Assembly: GCA_028023455.1 (NCBI GenBank) | Contig: JAQFVV010012400.1 | Span: 12,839,748 to 12,903,747 of the forward strand | Length of the DNA stretch: 64,000 bases | Source: Epiperipatus broadwayi | Taxonomy: Eukaryota; Onychophora; Udeonychophora; Euonychophora; Peripatidae | Reading direction: 5' to 3' | In this document: positions 20,813-32,746 of the stretch, one piece after another | How positions within the stretch are numbered: the stretch's first letter is position 1 | Layout of the letters: every line of letters begins with the position of its first letter | The notes under the pieces: generated by a model | What the model was told of the DNA's origin: nothing | Databases searched by the model: none | Seen by the model: the letters and a program-made list of their open reading frames with translations, nothing else | Position numbers and translations under genes: made by a program

Positions 20813-21060
20813 GATGACTCATCTTGAAATTATCGTCAAATAATGGACTTTATCTCAAATATAATTTTTCCAAGATTATATTCAGTGTGCAATAACAACT
20901 AACCAAATAGCCAATGGAATAAACAGGCCAAACACATAATTAAGATCAAATGATTTGATTGTTCCTAGTGAGAAAAGTGATCTGCCTATTGAATGGAGGT
21001 TTATACATTATTTGAGAGGGAGAAGTCTTATTTGGAATCACATCATCTGCTAAAAATGTA
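20813..21060 (+). repeat. 3' LTR of gypsy 3 (partial)
   Basis: It starts TGATGACTCATC after a purine tract and aligns with the 5' LTR for about 230 bp (TCTCAAATATAATTTTTCC, AGCCAATGGAATAAACAGG, GTGAGAAAAGTGATCTG, AGAAGTC). Similarity fades after about 21050, so the LTR end is not fixed. Confidence 0.6.
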
Positions 21061-22500
21061 GATAACTTAAATAAAAAAATATTTTTACTTCCCTAACTTC
21101 CCATTTTAATTCACAAAATACTTCTTGTGAAACTGCCGTAAAATGTTTTGGAAATATGGAATTAACCTGTTATGCATCTTTTTCATTGTTAATTTTCTTA
21201 GTATCACTATATAATATAATCATTATTGTTGCATTTTGATAATATTATTCAGAGTATGATAATATTCCAGGAAGATACCTTGATGATCCAATGCTTCAAT
21301 CACTATAAAAATACTTATAAAATCAAATATTTTTTTATAATCTACAAATTCAAAACATAATGGCACCTTTTATTCGTTAGACCTTTTTATAACTTCTCTC
21401 AGTACTTGAACAATGTTTTGCTTTGCTAAAATCACTTTTAAATTCAGTTTGTTCTTTTGGTTAGTTAAAATCCAAAGTTTACTAGAAATGAATTGTAATA
21501 ATCTTGGTAAAAATTTTGTATAGTACTGATAAAAGAATGATGAGTCTGTAATTTTTAATATGTTTTATGACTCTTTTAAAATAGAAATATTACTATATCA
21601 TTTTTCAATCATATGGCATATCTTTATCATTTTAGACATTTCATATATAACTTTGATAATTGATGCATTAAAAGAAACGTGAAGAAATAAAAAAAAATGT
21701 TGACAATTATAATTCTATCATTTTCTAGAGCTGTTTCCTTTTGCATGTATTTAATTGCATGTATCACTTCTTCATTTAAAATACAGAACAATTTACAAAC
21801 TGTAGTAATTGTAGAGAGTACTTTTCTTGTTTTCATTACTAAGCCATTATTTATATAACCCTTCCACACATTATATGTTATTTCTTTTTTAATAATAGTG
21901 TCAATTTTTCATTTAATACCAAGATGTTATTTCAATATTTTAAAATTTTTATTCTCTTCTATACCCTACCTTATTGATTTTCCATTATGTTTTCTTATAT
22001 CAACTCTTTTTCATATCATTTTGCAAAATTCTAAGCATTCATCAGAGCCAGTCCAAGGGTGATGTGAACCATGCAATGGTACAAGACCCACATTTACCAA
22101 GACCCTGATCATGCATGATCTATATCCTTGGAGAAAAAAATATAACAGTATTATTTACGAAATGTATCTATTTTTTTTTGTATTGCTAAAGATCTGTAAT
22201 TTATAGGCCCTACAATGACTATCGCATGGTTGTGTGGTGATGAAGATTTTACAACTACATACAAAGATTTACCTAAATATTTCATAATGTTCTGTTTATA
22301 TAGATGTGAATCAGCATTGCTCATAAACGATATTCATCATTAGCAATGAATTCACAATAAAATATTTAAAAAATAAAATGCAATTTTTTACATTATATGT
22401 AATTTAGTTTTTCAAATATTGATTCAATAAAATTGCATAAATTTATTATATATAGAAATAAATAAGTAATTATTTATATATTATAGTATCAATTTATGTG
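21061..22500. other. AT-rich spacer, no gene recognised
   Basis: Open frames are short and without motifs. The minus-strand 80-codon frame at 21627-21869 has no recognisable similarity and is judged chance. I see no structured repeat. Confidence 0.5.
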
Positions 22501-22504
22501 CAAT

Positions 22505-22915
22505 TTGAACTCAGACAATGCCATCTCATATTGATGACCCACCTGATCACACACGTTGAAAAGATAAATAATCACCAATATATGTATTTCATGCTAAATC
22601 AGCAATCATCAGTTGGTCCAGATTACCATCTCCACACATATATACAATCAGTGCTCAGCTTTATATTAAGATAACCAATATTCATACTTTAATGGACAGG
22701 CTTCAAACTACTCCAACACACAACTCTTCAACCTTCCATTTCATTGAAAATCTGATGATGGAAGGTTCAAAGCTCATGTTAGTGCCAAGGTTGTCATCCT
22801 ACCCATGTCGACATTTAGTCATTCTGACCCCTTGTGTGCAGGAGAATAATCCATTTTTACATACATATGTGAGGGATGGGCAGACCTTTGATGCACTATG
22901 TTTCAATATGTAAAT
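22505..22915 (-). repeat. R2-family repeat copy
   Basis: It contains the family blocks in order: TTTGAACTCAGAC, CCATCTCATATTGATGACCC, ACACGTTGAAAAGATAAATA, ATCACCAATAT, GCAATCATCAGTTGGTCCAG, ATACAATCAGTGCTCAG, ATATTAAGATAACCAATATT, TTTAATGGACAGGCTTCAAA, CTTCAACCTTCCATTTCATT, GAAAATCTGATGATGGAA and a right part ending GAGGGATGGGCAG. The same order occurs inverted at 42215-42960. The 73-codon frame inside is not a gene. Confidence 0.75.
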
Positions 22916-22939
22916 TAATACACTATACAGGCTTAAATA

Positions 22940-23130
22940 TGCATATATATATATATATATGTAATGTATGCAGGATTCAAACTCAGACTTTTACACGACA
23001 TTCAACTCTCCATGTCATCTCATATTGCTGACCCACCTAATCACCCACATGTTGAAAAGATAAATAATCACCAATATTTTTCATGCTAAACCAGCAATCA
23101 TCAGTTGGTCCAGATTACTATCTCCACACA
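22940..23130 (-). repeat. R2-family repeat, left part only
   Basis: A TA microsatellite (22943-22961) is followed by GCAGGATTCAAACTCAGACT, CATCTCATATTGCTGACCCA, ATGTTGAAAAGATAAATAAT and CAATCATCAGTTGGTCCAGA. This is a second, 5'-partial R2 unit in tandem with the previous one. On the minus strand GAGTTTGAATCCTGC resembles a tRNA B box, so R2 may have a SINE-like module. Confidence 0.7.
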
Positions 23131-23134
23131 TATC

Positions 23135-23590
23135 TTCAAAGTCACAAGAATTGAATATAACATCTTCATATTGTGATAATGTAAATTTATAAATTTGTGC
23201 AACCATAGGTAATCCCATTACCATCCTTTATCTGTTTATAAAACCTATTATTATATGTTGCAATAATATTATCACTTAAACATTTTAGTGATTCAATAAC
23301 AAATTCTATCAAATGTTTATTTACTGACATATTATTTAGTATAATTTCAATTTAACTTATAGGCTCAAGACAATCAATTGATCCATATAATTCCATTACA
23401 TCTAGTAAAGCCAACAAATTCTTTATCATTTAATTTTACATTTTTAATCTTATCAACAAATTCATAAGAAGGTGCAACTGTATACCTCCCAAAATCCAAT
23501 ATATTTTGTTACAAGTTACCAATATATTTAGCAGTTTTATACATAAATGATCCTCCAAAATCTATCACAGGACAGACTATCTTGATAATA
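23135..23590 (-). pseudogene. Penelope-like element reverse-transcriptase fragment
   Basis: Minus-strand frames from about 23545 read TVAPSYEFVDKIKNVKLNDK then EFVGFTRCN, followed after stops by NKHLIEFVIESLKC and NNRFYKQIKDGNG (about 23200-23255). This order matches the Penelope RT region with the (S)Y.FVDKIK block, the FDV/T-type catalytic block (here degraded) and Y.Q..G.AMGSP (here partly decayed). It has several stops and no GIY-YIG domain. An old, inactive fragment. The similarity is judged by eye. Confidence 0.6.
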
Positions 23591-23689
23591 AATATCTTAA
23601 GAAAAAATGAACATATGGAAAAATAATTAAAATATTATCAACCCAAATATGTGAAATTAAATTGAAGGAAAACAGAGTAGTAAAACAAC

Positions 23690-23945
23690 ATCTTCATTGA
23701 GCCCACCGAGATAATGAATGGGAATATTAGTTCCACTACTGTTTGTGTTGAAAAACCTGTAGATAAAAATGAAGTCCTTAATATAGATGCATCTACCAAC
23801 ACTGAAACAGACATAGGGAAAAAAATTTTGAGACAAGAAGATGAATGAAAAATTCCTAGTATATATTTGCAGAAACCATCTATTTCCTCAAACAGTGAAT
23901 TACCTATTGATGTGAAAAGACCTGTATGACTGCCAAGAAGAATAA
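23690..23945 (+). pseudogene. Unassigned coding-like remnant
   Basis: One plus frame stays open for about 50 codons (IEPTEIMNGNISSTT, VEKPVDKNEVLNIDAS, TNTETDIGKKILRQEDE) and, after a stop, continues with PRRIRLCKRSEKS. The acidic stretch followed by a basic PRR..RL motif is reminiscent of the C-terminal tail of a Ty3/gypsy Pol, but this is weak. A sequence with ATAAAG follows at 24055. Function cannot be assigned. Confidence 0.3.
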
Positions 23946-24734
23946 GACTATGCAAAAGATCTGAAAAGTCGCAAAACTATATCTGCAACTAAACACTATA
24001 TATTACTAGAGTGAAGGTGAGGTATTGTTAGATACTGACAAGTTTGTGAGTGAAATAAAGATGTGTGTGTGTTCAGAATTAGTCAATACATGACAATATT
24101 GTTATCACTTTAAAAAAATAATAAAATGCAGACTAAAAATAAATTATGCAAATTGCAAGTAAATCTGGATATCCTAATTTGCATAAGAATAATAATGAAA
24201 ATATATACAAATTAGAATTATTAAAAAATGTCTAAAAACATTAATGAAGGAGAGAAAAGATATAAGTCAAAGCCAGTTAGACTAAATCAGATATAGTGAG
24301 TGAACAATAAGGTGCTCGCCAAGTCTGATGTAGATGAACAGTAAATGCTGATGAAACACTAATGGTAAACTCATGCAGAAATTTAATAGATTGAAATGAA
24401 GGGCTTTTAATATAGTAAGAGACAAAATCTATCAAGCTCTATTCCATATAAATTAAAACTGATTTATTAGGGAATTAAACCAGTAAGTTGATAATGGAAC
24501 ATATTAACCAGTTACTAATTCATATGTATATTCTGAGTAATACTCATTGTTATTAACACTTGTGTTATTTTCAAAAGTATAATTAATGAGTGTACGGCTG
24601 CTTAGATTAAAGTCCGGCCCATATATATCAAGTTCCCTTTCAAGATTAGTGCATATGTTATACAAAAATATAGTTTAGCTACGTACCACAAAACTTTAAG
24701 CATTACTGTGTTTGGATCATGATTTACAATGTAA

Positions 24735-24950
24735 AATGTTGATAGCATGTTTCATATTTTTGTTGATCATCTTCAATGCTCTTCCTGCTATCAAGAATCT
24801 TGCAAATCACTTGAAAACTTTCTTGTAACTCAAGACTTCGCTGCTATACACAAGTTTGGATCATTTCAAATATTTCAGTGGCAGTTTGGCCCAATTTAAC
24901 ACAAAATATAATGTTAGCATGTTGTACTGTCATGGGTCAAGATATGAAAC
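24735..24950 (-). pseudogene. mariner-type transposase N-terminal fragment
   Basis: The minus strand reads VQHANIIFCVKLGQTATEIF, then EMIQTC, a stop, QRSLELQESF and SRKSIEDDQQ. It parallels the helix-turn-helix N-terminus of mariner (Mos1/SETMAR-type) transposases, which has IKFCVKLGKTATE and a WHKRFKEGRESVEDDERSGR-like block. The catalytic DDD domain is not seen, and stops interrupt the frame. A decayed transposon fragment. Confidence 0.7.
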
Positions 24951-25522
24951 ACACCATCACATTTTATATCATGACTCAAGATCCAGACATGCTAATGCTT
25001 TAAAGTTTATATAAATTGCTAAACTGTTGCAGCATTGCACAAGGACTGATTCAAAGATGGTGATGCATGAAGGTTGGAAAGAGAACAAGATACCAGTTAC
25101 TTTTTCACTACACATACTATGTATATATAGCATTGTGCAACTTAGCACAATAAAGCAGTAGTCTTAAGAGTGGTTAGTTTCTGGATTAAAACTCAATCTA
25201 TAATTTCAAATGTTTGAACTTCATGATTTCCTAAATGATAGATAATTTTATTCATTAAATAAAGAGCTGTTATTTGGTTCAGAGGTCATGAGAAATTAGA
25301 CTTTTTTTGCATGTTGTGCATATGTTTATTCAAATGAATTTTTTTTTAAATTTTACTCACATATAGATAAATCCACGAATGTTTAATCTTTAATTTTTCA
25401 CCCTATTATTGTGGTAAACTGCACAAGACACGCACTCACAAATATATATATATTAAAAAAATATTGTTTTATTCGTGCAACATAGTAAATAAATAACTTT
25501 GTTAGACAATGTGCATTTAAAA

Positions 25523-25690
25523 CAGGCAAAACTCACTATACAGTAGTGCCACTCAGTGCAAGCCAGAGTAATCAATGGATGCCAGAAGGCTTGCACTGAG
25601 TGTGAGTGGCAGGAGAGTTTTGCCTTTTTAATAACAGTTATAAGCAAGCATAAGAAATGGTGATCATGTGATGTTTGGTGGTTTAATACA
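25523..25690 (+). repeat. R1-family repeat, short palindromic form
   Basis: The core 25523-25634 is itself an inverted repeat: AGGCAAAACTC...GTAGTGCCACTCAGTGCAAG on the left and CTTGCACTGAGTG..TGGCAGGAGAGTTTTGCCT on the right, with CAATGGATGCCAGAAGG between. The R1 right part follows (ATAACAGTTATAAGCAAGCA, TGGTGATCATGTGATGTTTG). Terminal symmetry supports a MITE. Confidence 0.8.
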
Positions 25691-26214
25691 ATGTGTATTT
25701 GTATTATATAAAGAAAAAAAGAAATTACTCACATATAAATATCAAAACAAAAGTTGAAAAGAATTAATATTTTTTTATCAGGATATTTCTCATTTCAACT
25801 CCACCATACTGCAACTATTAAAAATGAATTTGGCTTTATTTTTCAGAAGTTATAAAGAAATTCAAATGCCAGAAGGATTAGATCTGGAATGGATCTAAGA
25901 ATCTTATACTTCATAGTTTGACAATCTACTACGCAGTAATCCAAACAGAGCACTGCAACCATTTCCCAACACAGAAATTCAGGCCATCCTCTCCGATATA
26001 AACGCACTTTGCAAACAACTTTCACTTATCAAATAAGGTAAAAGTATCAAACAACTGGATCTCCATTTCTATGTTGTCATGTTAATGTTATTATAATTTT
26101 ATTCTTGATATTTTAAAATAAATGATTTAAATAAAAGGTCTATCTCATAAATGAGTATTCAAATTTATTTCTGATTCTGAGAAAATAAAGCTGAATTATT
26201 AATAATGCGGAAAA

Positions 26215-26645
26215 AAATACTATTTTGTAAAAAGGAATGATTTTTTATTTATTTTTTGGCATATAAAGATTCATGTATTTTTTCTTAAAAGGAAATTTTA
26301 ATTGAGAAATTATTTCTGTCCTTGTTGTCTTAATCATATTTTTAATTTAAAAAAAACTAAGAAAAATTATATTCTTTGAAAATATTTCGAAATTTAGTAA
26401 ATATACCAAGATTTGTAATCCTAAGTTCAAAGTATAAAAATAATATATATATAAAAAAAGAATATTGGTTAATATATTTCTAATTGCAATATTTTAAAAG
26501 TACAATACTTTGATATTTATTTACGATTAATACTATATGGTTTTTAAAAGGACATTTTTAAAAAAGTTTTAAAGAAAATAATAGTAATTATAAATGGAAT
26601 TAATTTTTAGATAAAGACGCAACGATATGCTAGTCAAAAAAAAAA
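26215..26645 (-). repeat. Third copy of the gene-family 5' flank (no coding region)
   Basis: Blocks match the 5' flanks of both paralogues in the same order: AAAGGAATGATTTTTTAT (compare 16078), GATTTGTAATCCTAAGTTCA then AAGTATA (compare 16199 and 54118), TTTTAAAAGTACAATACTTT, AGTAATTATAAATGGAATTA (compare 54281) and ACGCAACGATATGC (compare GTACGATAATAT). No coiled-coil or ankyrin coding sequence follows on its left side, where the start codon would be. Confidence 0.6.
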
Positions 26646-27319
26646 AGATTTTTATTAAGGGTATAGAAAAAAATACAAGAATGTTATTAAAAATTGTAAG
26701 CATCATGAATACGTAAAAATTACTTAAAATCCTATTCCCCTTTTTTTTTATATATATAAAACGAATAACTTGCCTACTCTTTTATGTGCTGTCCTCTGCA
26801 GGAATTTTTTAAAACTGTTTCTATATAAAAAAAACATTTCTATTAGATTACCCAACCTGAGTTTTAATCGCCGAGTCTCTAACTCTGAATTTATCAATTA
26901 TTATCTTATTAAACTACACATAGTATAGTCAGTTATTGGAAAATGAAATAACATTCTCGCAATAAAATAACATTCAACAGGTCAAAATCAATTTTTTCTC
27001 TTCAATTATCCTCTGGATAAAAAAAAGATGTTCGGTGCTTGCGCACTTAAATCATTTTGCTGATTTAATATTGGACAAATTAAAAAAAAAGAAATAGTTT
27101 TGTTTTTTTATGTTGTTGTCTGCTGCCATGATTGCAAAAAGATTTTGGATAAATTATCCAATTCCACTTTACAAATTATATACTTCACACACATATATAA
27201 TGGATACCGATATAGTTGGGGTATTACTTTTAATTTTCTTTTAATTCCTGCTTTTATCCATTGCGTAGAGCTGCTTTGAGCATTGGAAATATATCAAATA
27301 TTTATGAGGGACAATACAC
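26646..27319. other. AT-rich spacer, nothing recognised
   Basis: Low-complexity A/T runs dominate and no coding or repeat signal is recognised. Part of 27180-27320 may be the unrecognisable start of the LINE that follows. Confidence 0.4.
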
Positions 27320-30140
27320 ATGATCTAGAAATAATATATTCCACACAATAGATTATGTATTAGTAGAGAAAAAGACAATGAATAAAGTACGGAAAATTAA
27401 AGTGTTTGACAATGAAAAGAGAGAGTATGTAATAGTGATCATAACTTCTTTATAATAGAAATGGTAAGTAATGTGATGGAAAATAGTAATAAAGGTAGAA
27501 ACGATAGTGAAAGATGTGAATGGAGAGTGAAGGATAATTATGAATAAGTTAAAAGAGTATAAAATAAAAGGTGAAGAAACGATGGTGGAGTTGGTTGGGG
27601 ATGAGTATAAGGACTGGTGTGGTGAATGAAATAGAAAAAAGGTAAATAGGGTTTTAGTAAAAATATTGAGAAGAATAAAAATAATAAAAAAGTGAGATTT
27701 AGTAAAAGTGTAAAAGAGAGGGGAAAGCATGCAGAAAATATGTGTGCTATTAAGAAAAAAGAAAGTGAAAAAGAAATTAATGTTAAATGGGAAAAGTACT
27801 TATGAAAAAAAGAAAATGTATAAAATAGATAATTATATAGAGAGAATGAAACTGAATAGTAAATTGTTGGAGGATATTAATAAAAGTGGCAGAAATGGGA
27901 GTAAAAAAATTTGGAATTACATAAAAGAAAGAATGTAGGGGAGAGAGAGATAGTATTACTGGATAGTGAGGGAATAGAGTATAACTCTAGAGAAGATTTA
28001 GAGATAATATTAAATAGGTACATAATGGATTTGGAAAAGATGTTAGATGTGAAAGACAGAGTGATAGCAAACATGAAAGCATATTAGGCTTACAGAAAAT
28101 CAACTGAATGAGACAGAGAAGAAATTGAAAAATGGAAATACAAGAGGTTTAGATAGATGGGCAGTAGAGATGGTAATGAATTTAGGGCATAGGATAAAAG
28201 TAAAACTATTATCATGTTTTAATAAGGTGGCACAGAAGAGAGATTTTCTGGGTAGTTGGAGTAATACAAGAGTAAGGCTGCTATTTAAATGAAAGGGTAA
28301 GGATCATAGAAAGTTAAACAATTATAGACTGATAGAGGTAATATCAGTTTTATACAAAGTTTTTTCATATATGGTGGCTGGAAGGGTTGCAAAATTAATG
28401 GAAGAAAATAATATAGTGAGGTTTTCAATCAAATAGGCATATAGGAGATAGTTTGTTTATAGTTACACATCTTATGGTATGAGTAGGAATACATGTAGAT
28501 ATGGTTTTTATAGATATAGAGAAGATGTATGATAGAATAAATAGAAATAGATTATGGATAACTTTAGTGAATTTGGGAATGGCTGGAGCTTTAGTGGATA
28601 TTAAGAAATTATATGAAGAAAATTATGTATTAATTAGGGATATAGAATCAGTTAAAATTAAAAATAGGGTGAGACTGAAACAAGGATGCCCTACATCACA
28701 TATTTTGTTTTTGTTATATTTGAGAGAGATGGAGAGAACAATAGAAAGACTAGTAAGAGGGATAGAGATACCATTAACAGATGGCAAGGGACTATATACA
28801 TTTTTTGGTCTTTTATTTGCAGATGATGTCTTTTTGTGTGCAGAAAGAAGAGAAGATGTGGAAGTTGTGCTGAGGACGTATGCAAGGGTGGGTGAAGAGA
28901 TAGGGATTAATTTTAGTGAAGAAAAATCAAAAGTAATGATGATTAATACTGGAGAAAGAGAAGACAAAGAATTTTTATTGGGAGATATAAAGTTAAGTGT
29001 GGTGAATAGATATAACTATTTGGGAATCATCTTAAGTAATCAGAAAAATTGCTTAAATGAATGGGAGAAAAAATTGATAAATGAAGAAAAGAAAGGGGTT
29101 GGTAAAGAAATTAACAGTGTTTTCGTATAATAAATATGATGTAGCTAGAATTGTAAGGAAGGGAATGGAAGTAGCAGGGGTTACATATGGTAATGATGTG
29201 TTATGTGTTAGTAAAGAGGTATTAGATTACTTAGAAAAAGTACAAAGAGAAGTAGGAAGACATGCATTGGATGCAGACATGTGGATGGTGAAGGAGGCAT
29301 TTCAAGGAGAAATGGGATGGTCAAGTTTGCAAAATGAAAATTTTCAGCAGATTGCAGTTGATGGATAATAAAAGAATAGCCAAAATAGTATTTAATTGGG
29401 TTATGAGTAAAAAGCAGGCAGCAAGATGGGTGAGAAAGGTAATGCGGTATGCAGAAGATTTGGATGAACAATTTATGTCAGTATACTTGTACAAAAGATG
29501 AGATGATTGTGTTAGGAGAATTGTTGAGTGTTATAGTGGTATGAAATGGTGTAGAAGAATAGATGCATTAATAAAAAATAGGGAGTTGGAGAACTAGTAT
29601 GGAGAGTAAAAAGAGTTTAAATATATATAGAATTAAACAGAATATTGAGTGTGAATTAATTTATGATAATAGCAAGGAAAGTAGTTTACTAAGGCTTGAA
29701 CAGGATCCTTAGCAACAAGGGAATATATACGTAAAGGGGAAATGTGGTTGATTTAGTCTGAAGTTGTGTAAGGAAGGCATAGAAAATATTAGGCATCTAT
29801 TAATTGAGTGCAATTGCCTGAAACCAGAAAGGGTACAAATAATAAAGTTCTGGAAGAATAAATATAAACAAAGTGATTGTACAGAAAGTGGGTTATTGGT
29901 TTTTATGCTGAAAAGATAAGGGGAATTTAGATATAAAGGCCAAGGAGTTGACAAAAATTATGTTGTGGAAATGGAGCAGGATATGGGAGAACTTAGGGCA
30001 AGGAATAGAAAGAGAAGGTAAAGTGTCTAACAGGCTTCTCTGGATAGTTGCTGAAAGATTCCTGACTCTGTATAAGTCACAGTATATCACATAACTCATC
30101 AAGAAATTGAAATTTTTAGGAGTGAATAGGATTCTCATAA
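27320..30140 (+). mobile_element. Non-LTR retrotransposon (LINE), 5'-truncated and degenerate
   Basis: Reading plus, the order is: end of an apurinic-type endonuclease (TIDYVLVEKK at 27342 and NSDHNFF at about 27431), a basic linker with many stops (27500-28480), the RT domain (28501-29130), the post-RT region to 29368, and a C-terminal cysteine/histidine segment (ENIRHLLIECNCLKPERVQI, about 29780-29840). The endonuclease start and any ORF1 are missing. There are many frameshifts. The copy is about 2.8 kb and inactive. Confidence 0.85.
28501..29368 (+). pseudogene. LINE reverse transcriptase (remnant)
   Basis: The 209-codon frame from 28501 contains VFIDIEKMYDRINRNRLW (block with the first catalytic Asp), VRLKQGCPTSHILFLLYLRE (RT finger/palm block) and LLFADDVFLCAERREDVEVV (catalytic FADD, about 28811-28870), then INFSEEKSKVMMI and NRYNYLGIILSN, the standard thumb-adjacent LINE motifs. 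It overlaps a second frame (29081-29368) with YNKYDVARIVRKGMEVAGVT and EVGRHALDADMWM, so a frameshift lies near 29085-29130. Catalytic residues are intact, but the frameshift and upstream stops preclude function. Confidence 0.9.
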
Positions 30141-31480
30141 AAATACCTTATACTAAAGTACAAATTAATTGTCAATTATACAATTTGTTTTGGTAAATTA
30201 TTTTCTTTTATAATTTTCACATTTTTTAATTTTCTTATTAGTCTTTCAAAATAGACATATATTGTTTATGAAATATATTAGTAAAGGATCAAATTTACTG
30301 CAAATGATTTTTGGTAGTTGTAACTTACGTCCCATGTGGCCGCAAGAGGGACTGTTTCTGGGTCAACCACAGAAATATTCAGAGTAGGGGGCCAAAAGCA
30401 GTGTTGCAAGTTCCATCAAAAAAAGTATTACTTAATAAATAATACAATAAAATGACAAACTGGGTTATAACCAAAAATTAAAAAAGAACTGTAAAATGTG
30501 TAACTTTTTTTTTGTTTGATTATCATCAGTAAGCAGAGCTAACATTCTGCATAAAGACTAGAAAAAAATTCCAGTTCGCCACTATTTTATTGCAAGGAGA
30601 GCATATGTGATCTAGATTTGATAGTATTAGTTCAGGAGGTATGGCTATTATCTTCAGAATTCAATTTCAACTCATAAACATCTGAGTGTTTATTCCACTC
30701 ACCAGATTGATTGAATGCTTTTGATGGCCACTATTGATTTAAACAAATGACCTCATTATAGGATTCATTTTTCAATGACACATATAAATGTTCAATTTTT
30801 TAATAAACAAAATATTTTATTATCACCATAATAATAAATACAAATTTTTATTTTGAGATTATTTTGTAAAAATTTAAAATAAAAAAAATTACATTATGGA
30901 AAAAAATTTTTTTTTCTGAGATGAACTACGCAAAAGACCTGTTCAATTATTGCAAAGTATTTAAGTTTTTAGATTACTTTATAAAAAATTATTAAAAAAC
31001 AAACATTATTTAATTTAATTACAGATAAATGTAAAGTACAAATCTATGTTTCAATCTTGATGTATTTGTTTTTAGATTTCTTTATATAAATATCTATATT
31101 TTACTATTTATATCTTGAAAAATTACCAATATCAAAAGTACATTGAATTTTCAATTTATCAATTAATTATCCCAGTATTGTTTAAAAGCAGAAATTAAAT
31201 GGAATGTAGTGTGTCAAATGTAACATATTGTGAATGTGACACAGGCAAATTACACATTTGGCAATTTCTGTTTTTCCATCATGAACAGGTATTGTCTGAT
31301 TGCCTCTCAATTGCAATGAATCTCATTTGTCCCTGATAAAATAAAATTGCACAACATAATATCCCATTCAATCAATAAGTATCCTATTATATAACTATAA
31401 ATATATAAAAACAATATTAAAGTAAAATATTATAAATTAATGCAGTTAAGTATCTATTAGCTCATTATTTAATTATGTTA
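30141..31480. other. AT-rich spacer downstream of the LINE
   Basis: It holds no open frame of interest. GTCCCATGTGGCCGCAAGAG then GGAC at 30329-30352 forms a small stem and may be part of the LINE 3' untranslated region or an unrelated short element. Confidence 0.45.
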
Positions 31481-31489
31481 TTATAAAGT

Positions 31490-32590
31490 AGCCAAATTCT
31501 GAAGTGTGAACTAAGACACATTGTTTACAGTAGTAGTTTTAAACAAATGTTCCTCATCAGCTATGCAAATCCCAACATCACTAACTGCAAATCAGAAAAT
31601 TCAAAATTAAGCTATTTTATATTATCATATCTCACGTAAATCATAAACCAATAGAGGGTCTTTAAAGATACTCTTTCACAATATTTTATCTTACATAAAA
31701 CTACCATTTGCTGATTATAATTTAACATTAATTATGCATATAATTAATTATATAAGATTAATCACATTTTGCTTTATGTATTTTACTTGCCTTATTTTAA
31801 ATATGAAAGATAAAACATACACAATTTTTAAATGTGTGTGCATAACTATAAAGAGCATTACATTAAGTGTGCAAAAATAATCCCAAATACAAGTCCATCT
31901 TCTGGGAACATGAACAACAATTCAGTCACACTTTCAGTCCACAGAATGTCACTTTAGTTTGCATGGAACAAGACAATATGAAAAGAAAAGTTAAGATGCT
32001 ATGGTTTATTGCCAATCACAATAACAAGAAAAAAAACAGTGTTCATTTTTGACCAAATGTAAAAATCTAATTTAAATAATCATGCATAAACAAATACAAT
32101 TATTTCTCAATTAAGAGTGCAGCATACATAGCCAATCAGTTAGAGCTATGATTCTGATGTACTCAACTATGTCTAGGAAGAAACTATCTTATACTAGGAG
32201 AATAATTAAATCTTTTTGATTGCATAAGTTAAAAATATTTTACTAAAGAAATAACTGATTGAATTTCATCTTTAACACTTTGAAATAATGTGAGTTAAAT
32301 AAGATTATAGAGTATTTTGATTTATGTCTGATGTTAAAATTAAGTACAGCTGTCCTATAAGTTTTGTATTGCCATAATTCACAATTCAGAATTTGGTTAT
32401 TATTAACATTTTATATCTTAGTTAAATAATGAACTAATAGAGACTCTTAAGTGCAATCATCTCTGATATTATCTTTTGTAATAATCTACCACATGCTGAC
32501 TACAGTTTAATGTTTATTTATATAAATATTAGCAGTATAGTAAAATATATGACATTAACTATTCTTTGTTTTATATATATATATATATAC
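31490..32590 (+). repeat. Diverged direct duplication, offset about 740-800 bp
   Basis: The segment about 31600-31770 (AAATCATAAACCAATAGAGG...CTACCATTTGCTGATTATAA..TTTAACATTA) resembles 32430-32530 (AAATAATGAACTAATAGAGA...CTACCACATGCTGACTACAG..TTTAATGTTT). Short matching blocks keep the same order and spacing. A TA microsatellite ends the second copy (32571-32589). Old and non-coding. Confidence 0.5.
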
Positions 32591-32746
32591 TGAACCGGGT
32601 GGATAAAGATGTTTCTTTAAATTTTTCACATGATCCCTCATGCGGAGAAGCACAATACCAAAGGTACCTATAACGAGACTGAAATTACACAAGACCTATG
32701 GCCTCATTTTAAAGCTATAGAATGTCTCAGCTGCTAAATTTAAACC

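Larger units (their letters stand above)
16601..21060 (+). mobile_element. Ty3/gypsy element 3, degenerate and nested
   Basis: Similar flanking segments mark the LTRs: about 16650-16850 and 20828-21030 share AAATATAATT, GCCCAATGGCATAAACA/GCCAATGGAATAAACA, AATCAAATG/AATCAGTAA and GAGAAGTC/GCGAAGTC blocks. A primer-binding-like CTGGCAGTGA lies at 17159, and a purine tract (AGAAAAGGGAA) at 20797 precedes TGATGACTC. Gag remnants (17270-17900) and an integrase zinc-domain remnant (20160-20400) lie inside. Between them are R2 repeats forming a palindrome and a SINE with target duplication. It is very old and coding-dead. Confidence 0.7.

Noticed and set aside
22692-22913. 73-codon frame with proline- and histidine-containing sequence
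   Set aside because: It is inside an R2 repeat; other R2 copies do not keep the frame.
27353-29954. Minus-strand open frames of 64-125 codons rich in Ser/Leu/Phe/Thr
   Set aside because: They lie opposite the A/G-rich LINE coding strand and have no motifs.
32115-32165. tRNA D-arm-like AATCAGTTAGAGCTATGATT
   Set aside because: No B box or T-arm at the expected spacing; probably chance or too degraded.
32560-32590. TA dinucleotide microsatellites here and near 9490, 17066, 22943, 34485 and 62290
   Set aside because: Ordinary simple repeats in AT-rich DNA, with no sign of function.
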